A DNA stretch of 64,000 nt from Nanchangia anserum. GTDB lineage: Bacteria > Actinomycetota > Actinomycetes > Actinomycetales > Actinomycetaceae. Made by a program: the position numbers and the translations under genes. The DNA lies in assembly GCF_015240065.1 (NCBI RefSeq), contig NZ_CP060506.1, positions 496,001-560,000 of the forward strand, given 5' to 3'. This document shows positions 1 to 9,092 of this stretch, piece by piece. The notes below the pieces were generated by a model. It did no database searches. It had not been told where the DNA came from and saw nothing but the letters and a program-made list of their open reading frames with translations. Each line of letters starts with the position of its first letter. Within the stretch, counting starts at the first letter, position 1.

Positions 1-1224
1 GGCCTTGGATTTCGTCCCCTCCGACGTTGCGAACCCGGGCAAGGTATAGGCGAGGATCTCGGAGCGGTCGCGACCCAGCAGGTCCATGGCGCGCGCTGCC
101 ACGATGAGGGCGTGGGTTGAATCCAGCCCGCCGGAAACCCCGATGACGATGCGCGGGTTGCCGATGGAGCGCAGCCGTTGCACCAGCGCGCTGACCTGGA
201 TCGAATAAGCCTCGAAGCAATCGGAATCGCGCTCGGCCGCATCGTTCGGGACAAAGGGGAAGCGCCGGATGCGCGGATTGTGCAGCTCGCCCTCGGTGAT
301 GCGCGGCCTCACCGTCGAGGCGGTCGAGATGTGACGGGGACCGTCGGTCGCGGTCGTGAACGTCTGAATCGACTGGCGCGCCGTGCGGATAGCCTCGAGA
401 TCGATATCGGCCACGGCCTGCGCACCGCTCAACGAGAACCGCTCGCCCTCGGCGACGATATCGCCCTGCTGGGCGATGACGGTCTGCCCGTCCCACGACA
501 GGTCCGAGGTCGACTCACCCGCGCCTGCGGCCGCGTAGACGTAGGCACACTGATGACGCATCGAGGCCGCCCGAATGACGAGTTCGCGCTCGCGGGCGCG
601 CCCGATGGTCGCCGGGGATGACGACAGGTTGACAACGATCTGGGCCCCGCGCGCGCAGGCGTGCCGCGCGGAATCGTCACTGGCCCACAGGTCTTCGCAC
701 ACCTCGGTGGCGATGGTGACCCCGGGCAGCAGATCGGTGACGAAGGGCGCCGTCGTGAACGGGACAAGTGCCCCGTCGATCGTCACCTCATCGTCGAGGT
801 CGGCCGGCGCCGCGGTGAACCAGCGGTGCTCGTAAAACTCGTGATAGCCGGGAACCGCGCACTTGGGACGGACGTGGAGGATCCGTCCGTCGCCGATCGT
901 CACCGCGCAGTTGTACAGCTTGTCGCGCACGAGCACGGGCGCCCCAACGACGAGAAGGGGATAGCCCGGCCGCCACGCCGCCGCGATCGTCGCCAACCCC
1001 TCGCGTGCACCGTCGAGAAGGTGGGCTTGGGTGAACAGGTCCTCGAGGGAATAGCCCGTGAGCGACAGCTCGGGGAAAGCGGCAATCGCGACGCCACGCT
1101 CGGCCAGACCCGGCAGAGTCTCGATGATGGCGCGGGCATTCGCCTGTGGCTGCGCCAGCGTCACGGGGACGCTCAGCGCGGCGACGCGAAGAAAACCGTG
1201 GGACGAGGCCGTGGCGAAATCCAT
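1..1224 (-). CDS. nadE: Glutamine-dependent NAD+ synthetase, 5' part (truncated by window edge)
   Basis: Makes NAD+ from deamido-NAD+, ATP and glutamine in the cytoplasm. The frame is open from the ATG at 1224 to the left edge (408 codons seen, no stop in the window). Residues 1-280 are a nitrilase-type glutaminase with the triad Glu52, Lys121 and Cys176, the same positions I recall for the mycobacterial enzyme. The synthetase domain follows, with the ATP-pyrophosphatase loop SGGLDST at 364-370. About 270 C-terminal residues should lie outside. The start has no clear Shine-Dalgarno; GACAAT lies 7 nt upstream, so it may be leaderless. The upstream OCD-family gene ends 29 bp away on the same strand. 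Confidence 0.95.
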   Translation of the reverse strand, partial: MDFATASSHGFLRVAALSVPVTLAQPQANARAIIETLPGLAERGVAIAAFPELSLTGYSLEDLFTQAHLLDGAREGLATIAAAWRPGYPLLVVGAPVLVRDKLYNCAVTIGDGRILHVRPKCAVPGYHEFYEHRWFTAAPADLDDEVTIDGALVPFTTAPFVTDLLPGVTIATEVCEDLWASDDSARHACARGAQIVVNLSSSPATIGRARERELVIRAASMRHQCAYVYAAAGAGESTSDLSWDGQTVIAQQGDIVAEGERFSLSGAQAVADIDLEAIRTARQSIQTFTTATDGPRHISTASTVRPRITEGELHNPRIRRFPFVPNDAAERDSDCFEAYSIQVSALVQRLRSIGNPRIVIGVSGGLDSTHALIVAARAMDLLGRDRSEILAYTLPGFATSEGTKSKA

Positions 1225-1253
1225 AGCCGATATTGTCGCACAGGCTCGCCGAG

Positions 1254-2252
1254 CTATTCCCAGTCGGTGCCGACCCCTGCCTCTTCGGCGGCGTTGACGA
1301 TGGCCTGGGCCGCCCACAGGTCCTGGGCGCCGACGCCGACGGTTTCGTAGACGATGATCTCGTCATCGCGCTCGCGACCGACGAGATCGCCGGCGATGAC
1401 CTCGCCGATTGCGCCGCGAATGTCAGCGCGATCGATGTCGCCGGATTCCAGGGGGATGATGAGGTCGCCGGATTCCTCGAGCGCGGCCTCGACGTCGTCG
1501 CAATAGATCTTGTCGGCGCGCGCCATGACGTCGGCCCCGCACTCTTGCATGTGCGGCTGGTAGGAGCCGACGCACGAGATCGTCACTCCGGGCTTGAGGG
1601 TGTCGGCGTGAAGGACCGGCGAAGTCGATGAGGTGACGAGGATGATGAGGTCGGCCTCCGCTGCCGCCTCGTCGGCGTTGAGCCACGTCGTGATGCGCCC
1701 GCTGAAGCCGGCTTGCGCGAAGCCGGGATGCGCGCGCAACGCCGTGACGAATTCCTCGGCTTGGCCGTCGAAGGGATTCGCGATGCGCAGCTCGCTGAGA
1801 GTGGGGGCCGCCGCGAGGAGGGCGAGCACCTGGGTGAAGGCCTGCCCGCCTGTGCCGACGACGAGGCCGACTTGGGCGTCGTCGCGCCCGAGGTGGCGGA
1901 AGGCCACGCCCGAGGACGCTCCCGTGCGGAACTTCGTCACCGTGTCGCCGTCGAGGAAGGCACGCGTCATCCCCGTTTTACCGTCAACGAGAACGAGCGA
2001 GGCCGGGGCCGTCGGCAGGCCGCGCGAGGCGTTGTCGGGGTAGAGGGCGATGGTCTTCACCGATACCTGATCGACGCCGGGGGCGTAGGCCGGCATGGTG
2101 AGGACAGTGCGCCGGGAGTCGGGACAGATCTTCGTGCGCAGCGGCGTCATCGTGCGCCCGCCCGAGACGGCGACGAACGCGTCGGCGACGTCGTCAAGGG
2201 CCTGCGTCATCGTGTAGACGTTCCAAATATCGGTGCTGTTGAGCAGTTTCAC
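1254..2252 (-). CDS. Ornithine cyclodeaminase/mu-crystallin family protein
   Basis: A 332-residue NAD(P)-binding protein of the OCD/mu-crystallin/alanine dehydrogenase (Archaeal-type) family. The N-terminal half carries the TKICPDSR region typical of the substrate pocket, followed by a Rossmann segment with GTGGQAFTQVLALL near residue 130. The GTG start is preceded by GAAGGAG at good spacing. It lies directly upstream of nadE on the same strand, so the two may be co-transcribed. Family members act on ornithine, alanine, ketimines or siderophore precursors; the sequence alone does not fix the substrate. No ornithine or proline pathway gene is adjacent. Confidence 0.85.
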   Translation of the reverse strand: MKLLNSTDIWNVYTMTQALDDVADAFVAVSGGRTMTPLRTKICPDSRRTVLTMPAYAPGVDQVSVKTIALYPDNASRGLPTAPASLVLVDGKTGMTRAFLDGDTVTKFRTGASSGVAFRHLGRDDAQVGLVVGTGGQAFTQVLALLAAAPTLSELRIANPFDGQAEEFVTALRAHPGFAQAGFSGRITTWLNADEAAAEADLIILVTSSTSPVLHADTLKPGVTISCVGSYQPHMQECGADVMARADKIYCDDVEAALEESGDLIIPLESGDIDRADIRGAIGEVIAGDLVGRERDDEIIVYETVGVGAQDLWAAQAIVNAAEEAGVGTDWE

Positions 2253-2337
2253 GCCAGACTCCTTCGTCGCCAGATCTCCTCGTGCGCCAGCCGCACAGGT
2301 GTCCAGGATAAAGTCATCCGGCCGCCGGTGCCGGATG

Positions 2338-2375
2338 AATGAGGGGGAGGACTCGCCGACGTCCTCCCCCTCATT
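2338..2375 (-). terminator. Inverted repeat downstream of ackA
   Basis: Perfect 15-bp arms (AATGAGGGGGAGGAC and its complement) around an 8-nt loop, 10 bp beyond the ackA stop. No clear U-tract follows on the minus strand. Probably the terminator of pta-ackA. Confidence 0.8.
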
Positions 2376-2384
2376 GCCGCTGTC

Positions 2385-3569
2385 TTAGACGAGAGACATG
2401 GCCTGACGCGCGATCGCCAGCTCCTCGTTGGTGGGAACGACGAGGACGGTGACGGCCGAGTCGGGCGTCGAGATGACGCGCGCCTCGCCCGAGCGCTGGG
2501 CGTTGGCCTCGGCGTCAATGCGCACGCCGAGGAAGGCCAGGCGTTCGCACAGGGCCTCGCGGACCTTCGCGTCGTTCTCGCCGATGCCCGCGGTGAACGT
2601 CAGGGCGTCGAGGCCGCCCATGACGGCCGTGTAGGCGCCCACGTAGGAGACGAGGCGGTGAATGTAGATGGCGAAGCCGTCGGCGGCGTCGCGATCGCCG
2701 GCGGCGATGCGCTCGTGAACGCGGCGCATGTCGTTGTCGCCGGTGAGGCCCTTCATGCCCGAGCGCTTGTTAAACAGGTCGTCGAGCTCGTCGACGCCCA
2801 TGTCGGTTTGGCGCAGCAGGTGGAAGACCGCGGCGGGATCGATGTCGCCGGTGCGCGAGCCCATGACGAGGCCCTCCAGCGGCGTTAGCCCCATCGACGT
2901 ATCCACGGCGTGGCCGTTGACGACCGCCGAGGCCGACGCGCCGTTGCCCAGGTGGAGGACGATCTGCTTGAGGTCGTCGCGCCCCAGCATCCGGGTGACC
3001 TCGCCCGAGACGAACTGGTGGGAGGTGCCGTGCGCGCCGTAGCGGCGAATCTCGTAGGTGTCGGCGACCTCGCGGTTGAGCGCGTAGCGGGCCGCCTCCT
3101 CGGGCAACGACTGGAAGAACGCCGTGTCGAAGACCGCGACGTGCGGCAGGTCGGGGAAGATCTTGCGCGCCGCGTCGATGCCCTTGAGGTGGGCGGGGTT
3201 GTGCAGCGGCCCGAGCGGGCACAGGTCGACGATCTTGTCGTGGACCTCCTCGTCGATGAGGGCCGGCCCCGAGAAGTACTTGCCGCCCTGGACGATGCGG
3301 TGACCCACGGCAACGATGTGGCTGGAGGCGAGGTCGGGGCCGAGCGTGGAGAAGAACTCCTCCATGATCGCCATGCCCTCGGTGTGGTCGGCGATGACCC
3401 GGTCGAGCTCGCGGCGCTCCTCGCCATAGGTATGCGTCGCATGCCCCGAGTCCTCACCGATGGCCTCGATGAGGCCCTTGGCGATCGGCTCGCCCGAGTC
3501 GGGGTCGACGAGCTGGTACTTGATCGAGGACGAACCCGAGTTGATGACGAGAACGGTCTGGGTGGCCAT
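2385..3569 (-). CDS. ackA: Acetate kinase
   Basis: Converts acetyl phosphate and ADP to acetate and ATP, the last step of acetate overflow, and runs in reverse for acetate uptake. The 394-residue length is normal for the family. Visible signatures are the N-terminal VLVINSGSSSIKYQL phosphate motif, the VGHRIVQGG loop, AVFDTAFFQS, the YGAHGTSHQFV motif with the catalytic His, HLGNGAS, and FTAGIGEN near the C-terminus. The ATG has AAAGGAC upstream. It follows pta by 28 bp, forming the usual pta-ackA operon. Confidence 0.97.
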   Translation of the reverse strand: MATQTVLVINSGSSSIKYQLVDPDSGEPIAKGLIEAIGEDSGHATHTYGEERRELDRVIADHTEGMAIMEEFFSTLGPDLASSHIVAVGHRIVQGGKYFSGPALIDEEVHDKIVDLCPLGPLHNPAHLKGIDAARKIFPDLPHVAVFDTAFFQSLPEEAARYALNREVADTYEIRRYGAHGTSHQFVSGEVTRMLGRDDLKQIVLHLGNGASASAVVNGHAVDTSMGLTPLEGLVMGSRTGDIDPAAVFHLLRQTDMGVDELDDLFNKRSGMKGLTGDNDMRRVHERIAAGDRDAADGFAIYIHRLVSYVGAYTAVMGGLDALTFTAGIGENDAKVREALCERLAFLGVRIDAEANAQRSGEARVISTPDSAVTVLVVPTNEELAIARQAMSLV

Positions 3570-3597
3570 AGCGGTCCTTTCTTATGCTGGTGCGGGT

Positions 3598-5124
3598 TCA
3601 GTCCTGGGCCTGGACGGCCGTGATGATGACGGTGTTGACGATGTCGTCGACCAACGCCCCGCGCGACAGGTCGTTGACGGGCTTGCGCAGTCCCTGCAGG
3701 ACCGGGCCGACGGCGAGCGCCCCGGCCATGCGCTGGGCGGCCTTGTATGTGCAGTTGCCGACGTCGAGGTGGTTGAAGATGTAGACGCTCGCCTGTCCGG
3801 CCACGGGCGAGTCGGGAGCCTTGGTCGCGGCGACGGCGCGATCCTGGGCGGCGTCGAACTGGAGGGGGCCGTCAATGGCAATCTCGGGAGCCGCGGCTTG
3901 CGCGAGCGCCGTCGCCTCGGTGACCTTGTCGACGCTGGGGCCCGACCCCGATCCCAGGGTGGAATACGAGATGAGGGCGACGCGCGGGGCGATCCCGAAG
4001 GCCTCGGCCGTCTTCGCCGAGGTGACGGCGATGTCGGCGAGTTGGGCGGGCGTGGGATCGATCGTCACCGCGCAGTCGGCAAACAGGTAGGCGCGGTCGG
4101 CGAACAGCATGAGGAACGCCCCCGACACCGTGGAGGTTCCCGGCTTCGTCTTGATGATCTGCAAGGCGGGACGAATCGTCTCCGCGGTCGTGTGGATCGC
4201 GCCAGACACCATGCCGTCGGCCTCGCCGAGGTAGACCATCATCGTCGCGAAGTAGTTGATGTCGTCGAGCTGGGCGAGCGCCTTGTCGTACGTCATGCCC
4301 TTCTTCTCGCGGACGACGGCGAGCTCGCGGGCGTAGCGCTCGCGGCGTTCGGCATCGGCCGGCGAAATGACGGTGATCCCCTCGAGTGAGAGGCCGAGTT
4401 TGTCGGCGTCGCGGGCGATGACGTCGGCCTCGCCCAGCAAGATGAGGTCGACGACGTCGATCTCGCGCAGCTTCGCGGCGGCGCGCAGAATGCGTTCGTC
4501 ACCGGATTCGGGCAAGACGATGCGGCGGCGATTCGCGCCGGCGCGCTCGGTGAGGAGCTGCTGGTAGGCGACCGGCGACGTCGGGGCGATGGTGTCCGGG
4601 GAGAGCACCGGGGCCAGTCGCTCGCGCAGTGCCTGGGGGTCGCCCAGCTCCTCGGGCGCCATCGCGATGAGCGGGACATCGGTGTCCTCGGGCAACTGGG
4701 TGGCGTTGGTGACGACGATGGCGAGCAGGGGGACGTAGGCGGTGGTGAAGCGGCGGGCGATGACGGTTCCCGCCTCGCGCAGCTGGGTCAGGCTGAGGTC
4801 GGTGGCGTCGAGGAGGCCGAGCGCGTGGGCGTGCAGATGCGGAGCAGCCAGCGTGTGCAACCGGATGGGATCGGAGCCATACGGCACGGCCGGCAGTGTG
4901 GCATCGATCACGACCTCGCCGCCTCCGACCGCGCGCGCCGCCTCGACCTGGGCGGTTTGCGGGCAGGCGAGCCAGGGATCGGGGGAGGAGAACAGACGGA
5001 CCACGCGGGGTCCCCCCAGTACCTCGGCCATGGTGGCGGCCATGGCCGACCCGTCGGTTCCCTCGCGTAGAGGGCACAGGTAGAGGCGGTCAATCATCTC
5101 GCGTTCATCCTCTCGTGTGGTCAT
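3598..5124 (-). CDS. pta: Phosphate acetyltransferase
   Basis: Interconverts acetyl-CoA and acetyl phosphate. Residues from about 185 onward are the complete PTA catalytic domain (RRRIVLPESGDERILRAA, DGMVSGAIHTT, SYSTLGSGSGPSVDKV, IFNHLDVGN). At 508 residues it is much shorter than the roughly 690-residue form common in actinobacteria: the N-terminal 185 residues resemble only a degenerate P-loop-type domain (LCPLREGTDGSAMA, no Walker lysine) and I see no DRTGG domain. The start could be the ATG at 5124, or the ATG at 5097, which has AGAGGA upstream. A 22-bp hairpin sits against the first ATG. Confidence 0.93.
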   Translation of the reverse strand: MTTREDEREMIDRLYLCPLREGTDGSAMAATMAEVLGGPRVVRLFSSPDPWLACPQTAQVEAARAVGGGEVVIDATLPAVPYGSDPIRLHTLAAPHLHAHALGLLDATDLSLTQLREAGTVIARRFTTAYVPLLAIVVTNATQLPEDTDVPLIAMAPEELGDPQALRERLAPVLSPDTIAPTSPVAYQQLLTERAGANRRRIVLPESGDERILRAAAKLREIDVVDLILLGEADVIARDADKLGLSLEGITVISPADAERRERYARELAVVREKKGMTYDKALAQLDDINYFATMMVYLGEADGMVSGAIHTTAETIRPALQIIKTKPGTSTVSGAFLMLFADRAYLFADCAVTIDPTPAQLADIAVTSAKTAEAFGIAPRVALISYSTLGSGSGPSVDKVTEATALAQAAAPEIAIDGPLQFDAAQDRAVAATKAPDSPVAGQASVYIFNHLDVGNCTYKAAQRMAGALAVGPVLQGLRKPVNDLSRGALVDDIVNTVIITAVQAQD

Positions 5125-5125
5125 G

Positions 5126-5165
5126 GCGATGCCAAGGCAGGCATCGCGGGTATGTCCTCATCTTA
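5126..5165 (-). promoter_or_regulatory. pta promoter and 5' hairpin
   Basis: On the minus strand TAAGAT (5165-5160) is a plausible -10. Just downstream, GCGATGCC-aaggca-GGCATCGC (5126-5147 on the plus strand) forms a perfect 8-bp inverted repeat that would fall in the early leader, touching the first ATG. It could be an operator or an mRNA hairpin, or the reason translation starts at 5097. Confidence 0.5.
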
Positions 5166-5262
5166 GGAGATCGGAAAAACCCCGGACAGACGGCGGTGCG
5201 GTAAAAACTTGTGGATTTTTACCTCTGTCTTAACCTCGGCGGTGCGTGACGCCCGCGTCGGT

Positions 5263-5268
5263 TACGCT
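5263..5268 (+). promoter_or_regulatory. guaA -10 element, leaderless type
   Basis: TACGCT lies exactly 6 nt upstream of the GTG at 5275. With transcription starting about 7 nt after the hexamer, the mRNA would begin at the start codon. This chooses GTG 5275 over an upstream in-frame start at 5209. Confidence 0.6.
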
Positions 5269-5274
5269 AGGCCG

Positions 5275-6852
5275 GTGAGCACGCACAACACCCACGAGCG
5301 CCCGGTCCTCGTCGTCGATATGGGCGCCCAGTACGCCCAACTCATCGCGCGACGCGTGCGCGAAGCCCGCGTCTACTCCGAGATCGTCCCGCACACGATG
5401 CCCCTGAGCGAGATCCTCGCCAAGAATCCCGCGGCGATCATCCTCTCGGGAGGTCCCTCCTCGGTCTACGCCGACAAGGCTCCACGCGTGGATGCGGCAC
5501 TTGTCGACGCCGGCATTCCCGTGCTCGGCATTTGCTACGGCTTCCAGCTGCTCGCCGACATCACCGGCGGCGGGGTGGGACGCACCGGCGAGCGCGAATA
5601 CGGCCACACGCCGACGGCGGTTCGTGCGCAGTCCCAGCTGCTCCACGGCATCCCCGAGAACTTCAGCGTGTGGATGTCACACGGCGACGCCGTCGAGACC
5701 GCGCCCGAGGGCTTTAACGTGTGCGCGGCGACGCAGCAGACGCCGGTCGCGGCCTTTGAAAACCCCGAGCGGCGGCTCTTCGGCGTGCAGTGGCATCCCG
5801 AGGTGCGCCACAGCGAATACGGCCAACAGGTCATCGAGAACTTCCTCTACCGCTGCGCCGGACTCAGCCCCGACTGGACGCCGTCATCGATCATCGACGC
5901 CCAGGTCGAGCAGATTCGCGCCCGCGTCGGCGGCGCCCGCGTCATCTGCGCGCTCTCGGGCGGGGTCGACTCCTCGGTCGCTGCGGCGCTCGTCCACCGC
6001 GCGATCGGCGACCAGCTGACGTGCTTCTTCGTCGACCACGGCCTGCTGCGCGAAAACGAGCGCACTCAGGTCGAGCGCGACTACGCCGCATCGATGGGTA
6101 TCCGCGTCGTCACGATCGACGAATCCGACAGGTTCCTCGACGCGCTCGCGGGCGTCAGCGATCCCGAGACGAAGCGCAAGATCATCGGGCGCGAGTTCAT
6201 TCGCAGCTTCGAGGCCGCCCAGCGCCGCCTCGTCGACGAGGCCGACAGCGAGGGCGAGGACATCGGCTTCCTCGTGCAGGGCACCCTCTACCCCGACATC
6301 GTCGAATCCGGCGGCGGCGAGGGAACGGCGACGATCAAGTCTCACCACAATGTCGGTGGCCTGCCCGAGGACATGCAGTTCGAACTCATCGAGCCCCTGC
6401 GTGAACTCTTCAAGGACGAGGTGCGCCAGGTGGGTCTCGAACTTGGCCTGTCCGAGAACCTCGTGTGGCGCCAGCCCTTCCCCGGTCCGGGCCTGGGCGT
6501 GCGCGTCATCGGCGAGATCACGCGCGAAAACTTGCGCATCCTGCGTGCCGCCGACGCCATTGTCCGCGAGGAGCTGGCGCGCGCCGAGCTCGACCGCGAC
6601 ATTTGGCAGTGCCCGGTCGTCTTGCTGGCCGATGTCCACTCGGTCGGCGTCCAGGGCGATGGGCGCACCTACGGCCACCCCGTCGTGCTGCGCCCCGTCG
6701 CCTCCGAGGACGCGATGACGGCTGACTGGTACCGCCTGCCCTACGACGTGCTCGGACGCATCTCCACGCGCATCACCAACGAGGTCGAAGAGGTCACCCG
6801 CGTCGTGCTGGACTGCACGTCGAAGCCGCCGGCGACGATCGAGTGGGAATAG
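5275..6852 (+). CDS. guaA: GMP synthase (glutamine-hydrolysing)
   Basis: Amidates XMP to GMP. The 525-residue protein has an N-terminal class I amidotransferase with the nucleophile loop GICYGFQLL (Cys), SGGPSSVY and the His/Glu pair in GVQWHPEV. The ATP-pyrophosphatase domain with [14 protein letters not shown] begins near residue 225. The C-terminal dimerisation domain ends with the usual KPPATIEWE. There is no Shine-Dalgarno; the start was set by the leaderless promoter at 5263. Its frame is intact over 1.6 kb. Confidence 0.97.
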   Translation: MSTHNTHERPVLVVDMGAQYAQLIARRVREARVYSEIVPHTMPLSEILAKNPAAIILSGGPSSVYADKAPRVDAALVDAGIPVLGICYGFQLLADITGGGVGRTGEREYGHTPTAVRAQSQLLHGIPENFSVWMSHGDAVETAPEGFNVCAATQQTPVAAFENPERRLFGVQWHPEVRHSEYGQQVIENFLYRCAGLSPDWTPSSIIDAQVEQIRARVGGARVICALSGGVDSSVAAALVHRAIGDQLTCFFVDHGLLRENERTQVERDYAASMGIRVVTIDESDRFLDALAGVSDPETKRKIIGREFIRSFEAAQRRLVDEADSEGEDIGFLVQGTLYPDIVESGGGEGTATIKSHHNVGGLPEDMQFELIEPLRELFKDEVRQVGLELGLSENLVWRQPFPGPGLGVRVIGEITRENLRILRAADAIVREELARAELDRDIWQCPVVLLADVHSVGVQGDGRTYGHPVVLRPVASEDAMTADWYRLPYDVLGRISTRITNEVEEVTRVVLDCTSKPPATIEWE

Positions 6853-6867
6853 GCGACAGGAGGCACC

Positions 6868-7800
6868 GTGGGTAAGTCCCGCACACCGCGCACGTGGCCC
6901 GAGGCTCCCGCTTCGCTGCGCCACAGCTTGATCGACAACCACTGTCATCTCCCCGTCACCGCCGAGGAGATTCCCGTTGCCGACGGCGTTGCCCTCGACC
7001 TCGACACCCAACTGCGGCGGACTCGCGCCGCGGGCGTGGCCGGTGTCATCACGTGCGGGTGCGAGATTCCCGCGCTGGAGCCGACGCTCGCCCTCACCCA
7101 GTGCGAGGGCGTGTGGGCCGCGCTGGCCATTCACCCGAACGAGGCGGCGCTCCACTGCGGTGTCGATGAGCCGAGTCCCGACGGGCTGCACCCTAAGTTC
7201 CTGCCCCATCACCGCCTCAGCCTGGACGAGGCGGTGGGCCGGGTCGAGGAACTCGTCCGCGCGAATCCGCGCGTCGTCGCCGTGGGCGAGACGGGACTCG
7301 ATTATTTCCGCACGGGCCCGAGCGGTCGCGAGGCCCAGCGACGGTCTTTCGAGGCCCACATCGCACTCGCCAAGGAGCTCAATGTGCCGTTGCAGATCCA
7401 CGATCGCGACGCCCACGCCGACACGATTGATGTTCTCAGGCGGGTGGGTGCCCCCGAGCGCACGGTGTTCCACTGCTTCTCTGGCGATGCCGAGATGGCG
7501 CGGGTACTCGCCGATAACGGGTGGTATGCCTCCTTCGCCGGTCCCGTGACGTTTAGGGCGAACGAGCAGCTGCGCGATGCAGCCCGCGTGCTCGACGCCA
7601 CTCGGATCCTGGTCGAGACCGACGCCCCCTATCTGACGCCGCATCCGTTCCGGGGGCGGCCAAACTCTCCCTACATGGTCGGCGTGACGGTCCGCGGCCT
7701 CGCCGCCGCCCGGGACGAGGACCCCGATGAGCTGGCGCGCACGCTCACGGCGACGACGTGCGAGGTCTACGGCATCAGCGTGCCCGAACTCGGTGCGTGA
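6868..7800 (+). CDS. tatD: TatD family metal-dependent hydrolase
   Basis: A 310-residue TIM-barrel hydrolase of the TatD/YcfH DNase family. Visible metal and active-site motifs are DNHCHL, AIHPNEA, VGETGLDY, QIHDRDA, FHCFSGD and VETDAPYLTPHPFRG, in family order. It starts at GTG 6868 with GGAGGC upstream, 15 bp after guaA, so it is probably co-transcribed. It lies just before rpf and ksgA, the conserved actinobacterial order tatD-rpf-ksgA-ispE. Members have 3'-5' nuclease or D-tyrosyl-tRNA deacylase activity; the exact role here is not shown. Confidence 0.92.
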   Translation: MGKSRTPRTWPEAPASLRHSLIDNHCHLPVTAEEIPVADGVALDLDTQLRRTRAAGVAGVITCGCEIPALEPTLALTQCEGVWAALAIHPNEAALHCGVDEPSPDGLHPKFLPHHRLSLDEAVGRVEELVRANPRVVAVGETGLDYFRTGPSGREAQRRSFEAHIALAKELNVPLQIHDRDAHADTIDVLRRVGAPERTVFHCFSGDAEMARVLADNGWYASFAGPVTFRANEQLRDAARVLDATRILVETDAPYLTPHPFRGRPNSPYMVGVTVRGLAAARDEDPDELARTLTATTCEVYGISVPELGA

Positions 7801-7824
7801 CATATCTCAAATACATCGCGACCA

Positions 7825-7858
7825 GGTAACGATTCGGTTACGGTAGCTGGCGTATGCT
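7825..7858 (+). promoter_or_regulatory. rpf promoter with MtrA-like direct repeat
   Basis: GGTAAC-gattc-GGTTAC at 7825-7841 is a direct repeat with 11-bp phasing, just upstream of a -10 TATGCT (7853-7858). This spacing matches the MtrA response-regulator box known from actinobacterial rpf and wall-hydrolase genes. It overlaps the -35 region. Confidence 0.55.
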
Positions 7859-7883
7859 GTCTGGAATCCAGAAAGGGCATCCC

Positions 7884-9032
7884 GTGGCAATTCGCTTTCC
7901 CCGCCTGAGTCCCGCCGGTGTTCGCGTGGCATCTGCCGGCGCCGCGGCCGTCGTCGTCGCCACCGCGGGTGTGGGCGTCGCCCACGCCCACAAGACCGTG
8001 ACGGTCTCGATCGACGGGGCAACCCGCCAGGTGATGACGTGGCGAGCGACGCCCAGCGAGATCCTCACCGAGGCCGGCATCGACGTCGACCCCCACGATC
8101 GGGTCCGCGCCCCCCGCCGCGTCGGTGACGGGCAGCGCATCGACGTCGCCACCGGGCACAGTGCCGTCGTGCGGGGCGCGTCGGGACCGCAACTGCGATG
8201 GGTGGCCGAACCGGACCTCGTCACCGCGGCGGCAAAGCTCGAGACCGCGCAGGAGTCACGGCTGCCGCTCAGCCACACCTCGGCTCTGACTGAGCGCGCG
8301 ATCGGCTCCGCCCGCCAACTCGACGTCGTTCACGATGGCGCAACCGAGCACGTCGCGCTCACGGACGGGGCGACGCCTCAGCGACTCTTGGCCGACCTCG
8401 GCGTTGAGCTGGGGCCGCTGGATCGGTTGAGCCTCGAGGCCACGTCGGACACCCCGGTGCTGCGCGTGGAACGGGTGAGCCGGCAGACCCACAGCGAAGA
8501 CAAAGTCACCCGGCACACGACCCGCGAGGTCGAGGACGGCTCGCTGCCGAAGGGCACCCGCAAGGTCGAGACCGAGGGCAAGGACGGGGTGATCCGAGCG
8601 ACCTCATTCGTCGAAACGGTTGACGGCGAGGTCGTCTTCCATCGCGACGGCACCGAGACCCCTGTCCAAGAGATGGTCGAGGAAGTCGTCCGCGTCGGCA
8701 CGAAGGCGGCTCCCGAGACTTCGACGACGACAGCAGGTGGGGGAGCGGCTGCCTCGCCGGTGCCCGCGGCGCCTCAGGGGAGCGCCCCGTCCAGCGGCGT
8801 GTGGGCCGCCCTCGCCCAGTGTGAGTCCGGAGGCAACCCGAGCGCGGTCTCGGCGAACGGCATGTATCACGGCCTCTATCAGTTCTCGGTCTCCACGTGG
8901 CGGGCCATGGGCGGATCCGGGCTGCCGTCGCAGGCCAGCGCGGCCGAACAGACCCAGCGCGCCCAGGCGCTCCAGGCGCGGGCTGGCTGGGGACAGTGGC
9001 CGGCGTGCGCTCGCTCGCTCGGGCTGTACTAG
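7884..9032 (+). CDS. rpfB: Resuscitation-promoting factor with DUF348, G5 and transglycosylase-like domains
   Basis: Secreted muralytic growth factor of 382 residues. An N-terminal membrane segment or signal (about residues 10-35) precedes ubiquitin-like DUF348 repeats (TVSIDGATRQVMTWRATPSEIL and a second copy), a G5 domain (VTRHTTREVEDGSLPKG) and a C-terminal Rpf domain (GVWAALAQCESGGNPSAVS to the end) with the catalytic Glu in CESGGN and the paired Cys. GTG 7884 is chosen because GAAAGGG precedes it by 6 nt and the upstream in-frame ATG (7854) lies inside the -10. It probably cleaves peptidoglycan at the surface. Confidence 0.93.
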   Translation: MAIRFPRLSPAGVRVASAGAAAVVVATAGVGVAHAHKTVTVSIDGATRQVMTWRATPSEILTEAGIDVDPHDRVRAPRRVGDGQRIDVATGHSAVVRGASGPQLRWVAEPDLVTAAAKLETAQESRLPLSHTSALTERAIGSARQLDVVHDGATEHVALTDGATPQRLLADLGVELGPLDRLSLEATSDTPVLRVERVSRQTHSEDKVTRHTTREVEDGSLPKGTRKVETEGKDGVIRATSFVETVDGEVVFHRDGTETPVQEMVEEVVRVGTKAAPETSTTTAGGGAAASPVPAAPQGSAPSSGVWAALAQCESGGNPSAVSANGMYHGLYQFSVSTWRAMGGSGLPSQASAAEQTQRAQALQARAGWGQWPACARSLGLY

Positions 9033-9092
9033 TCGCGGTCGCCGTGCCAGGGTGAGCAGTGTGAGGACGAGGCTGAGAGGGGACGACAGCGA

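Noticed and set aside
5884-7803. 639-codon open frame on the minus strand
   Set aside because: Antisense to guaA and tatD, whose catalytic motifs are complete; low-complexity composition and no promoter.
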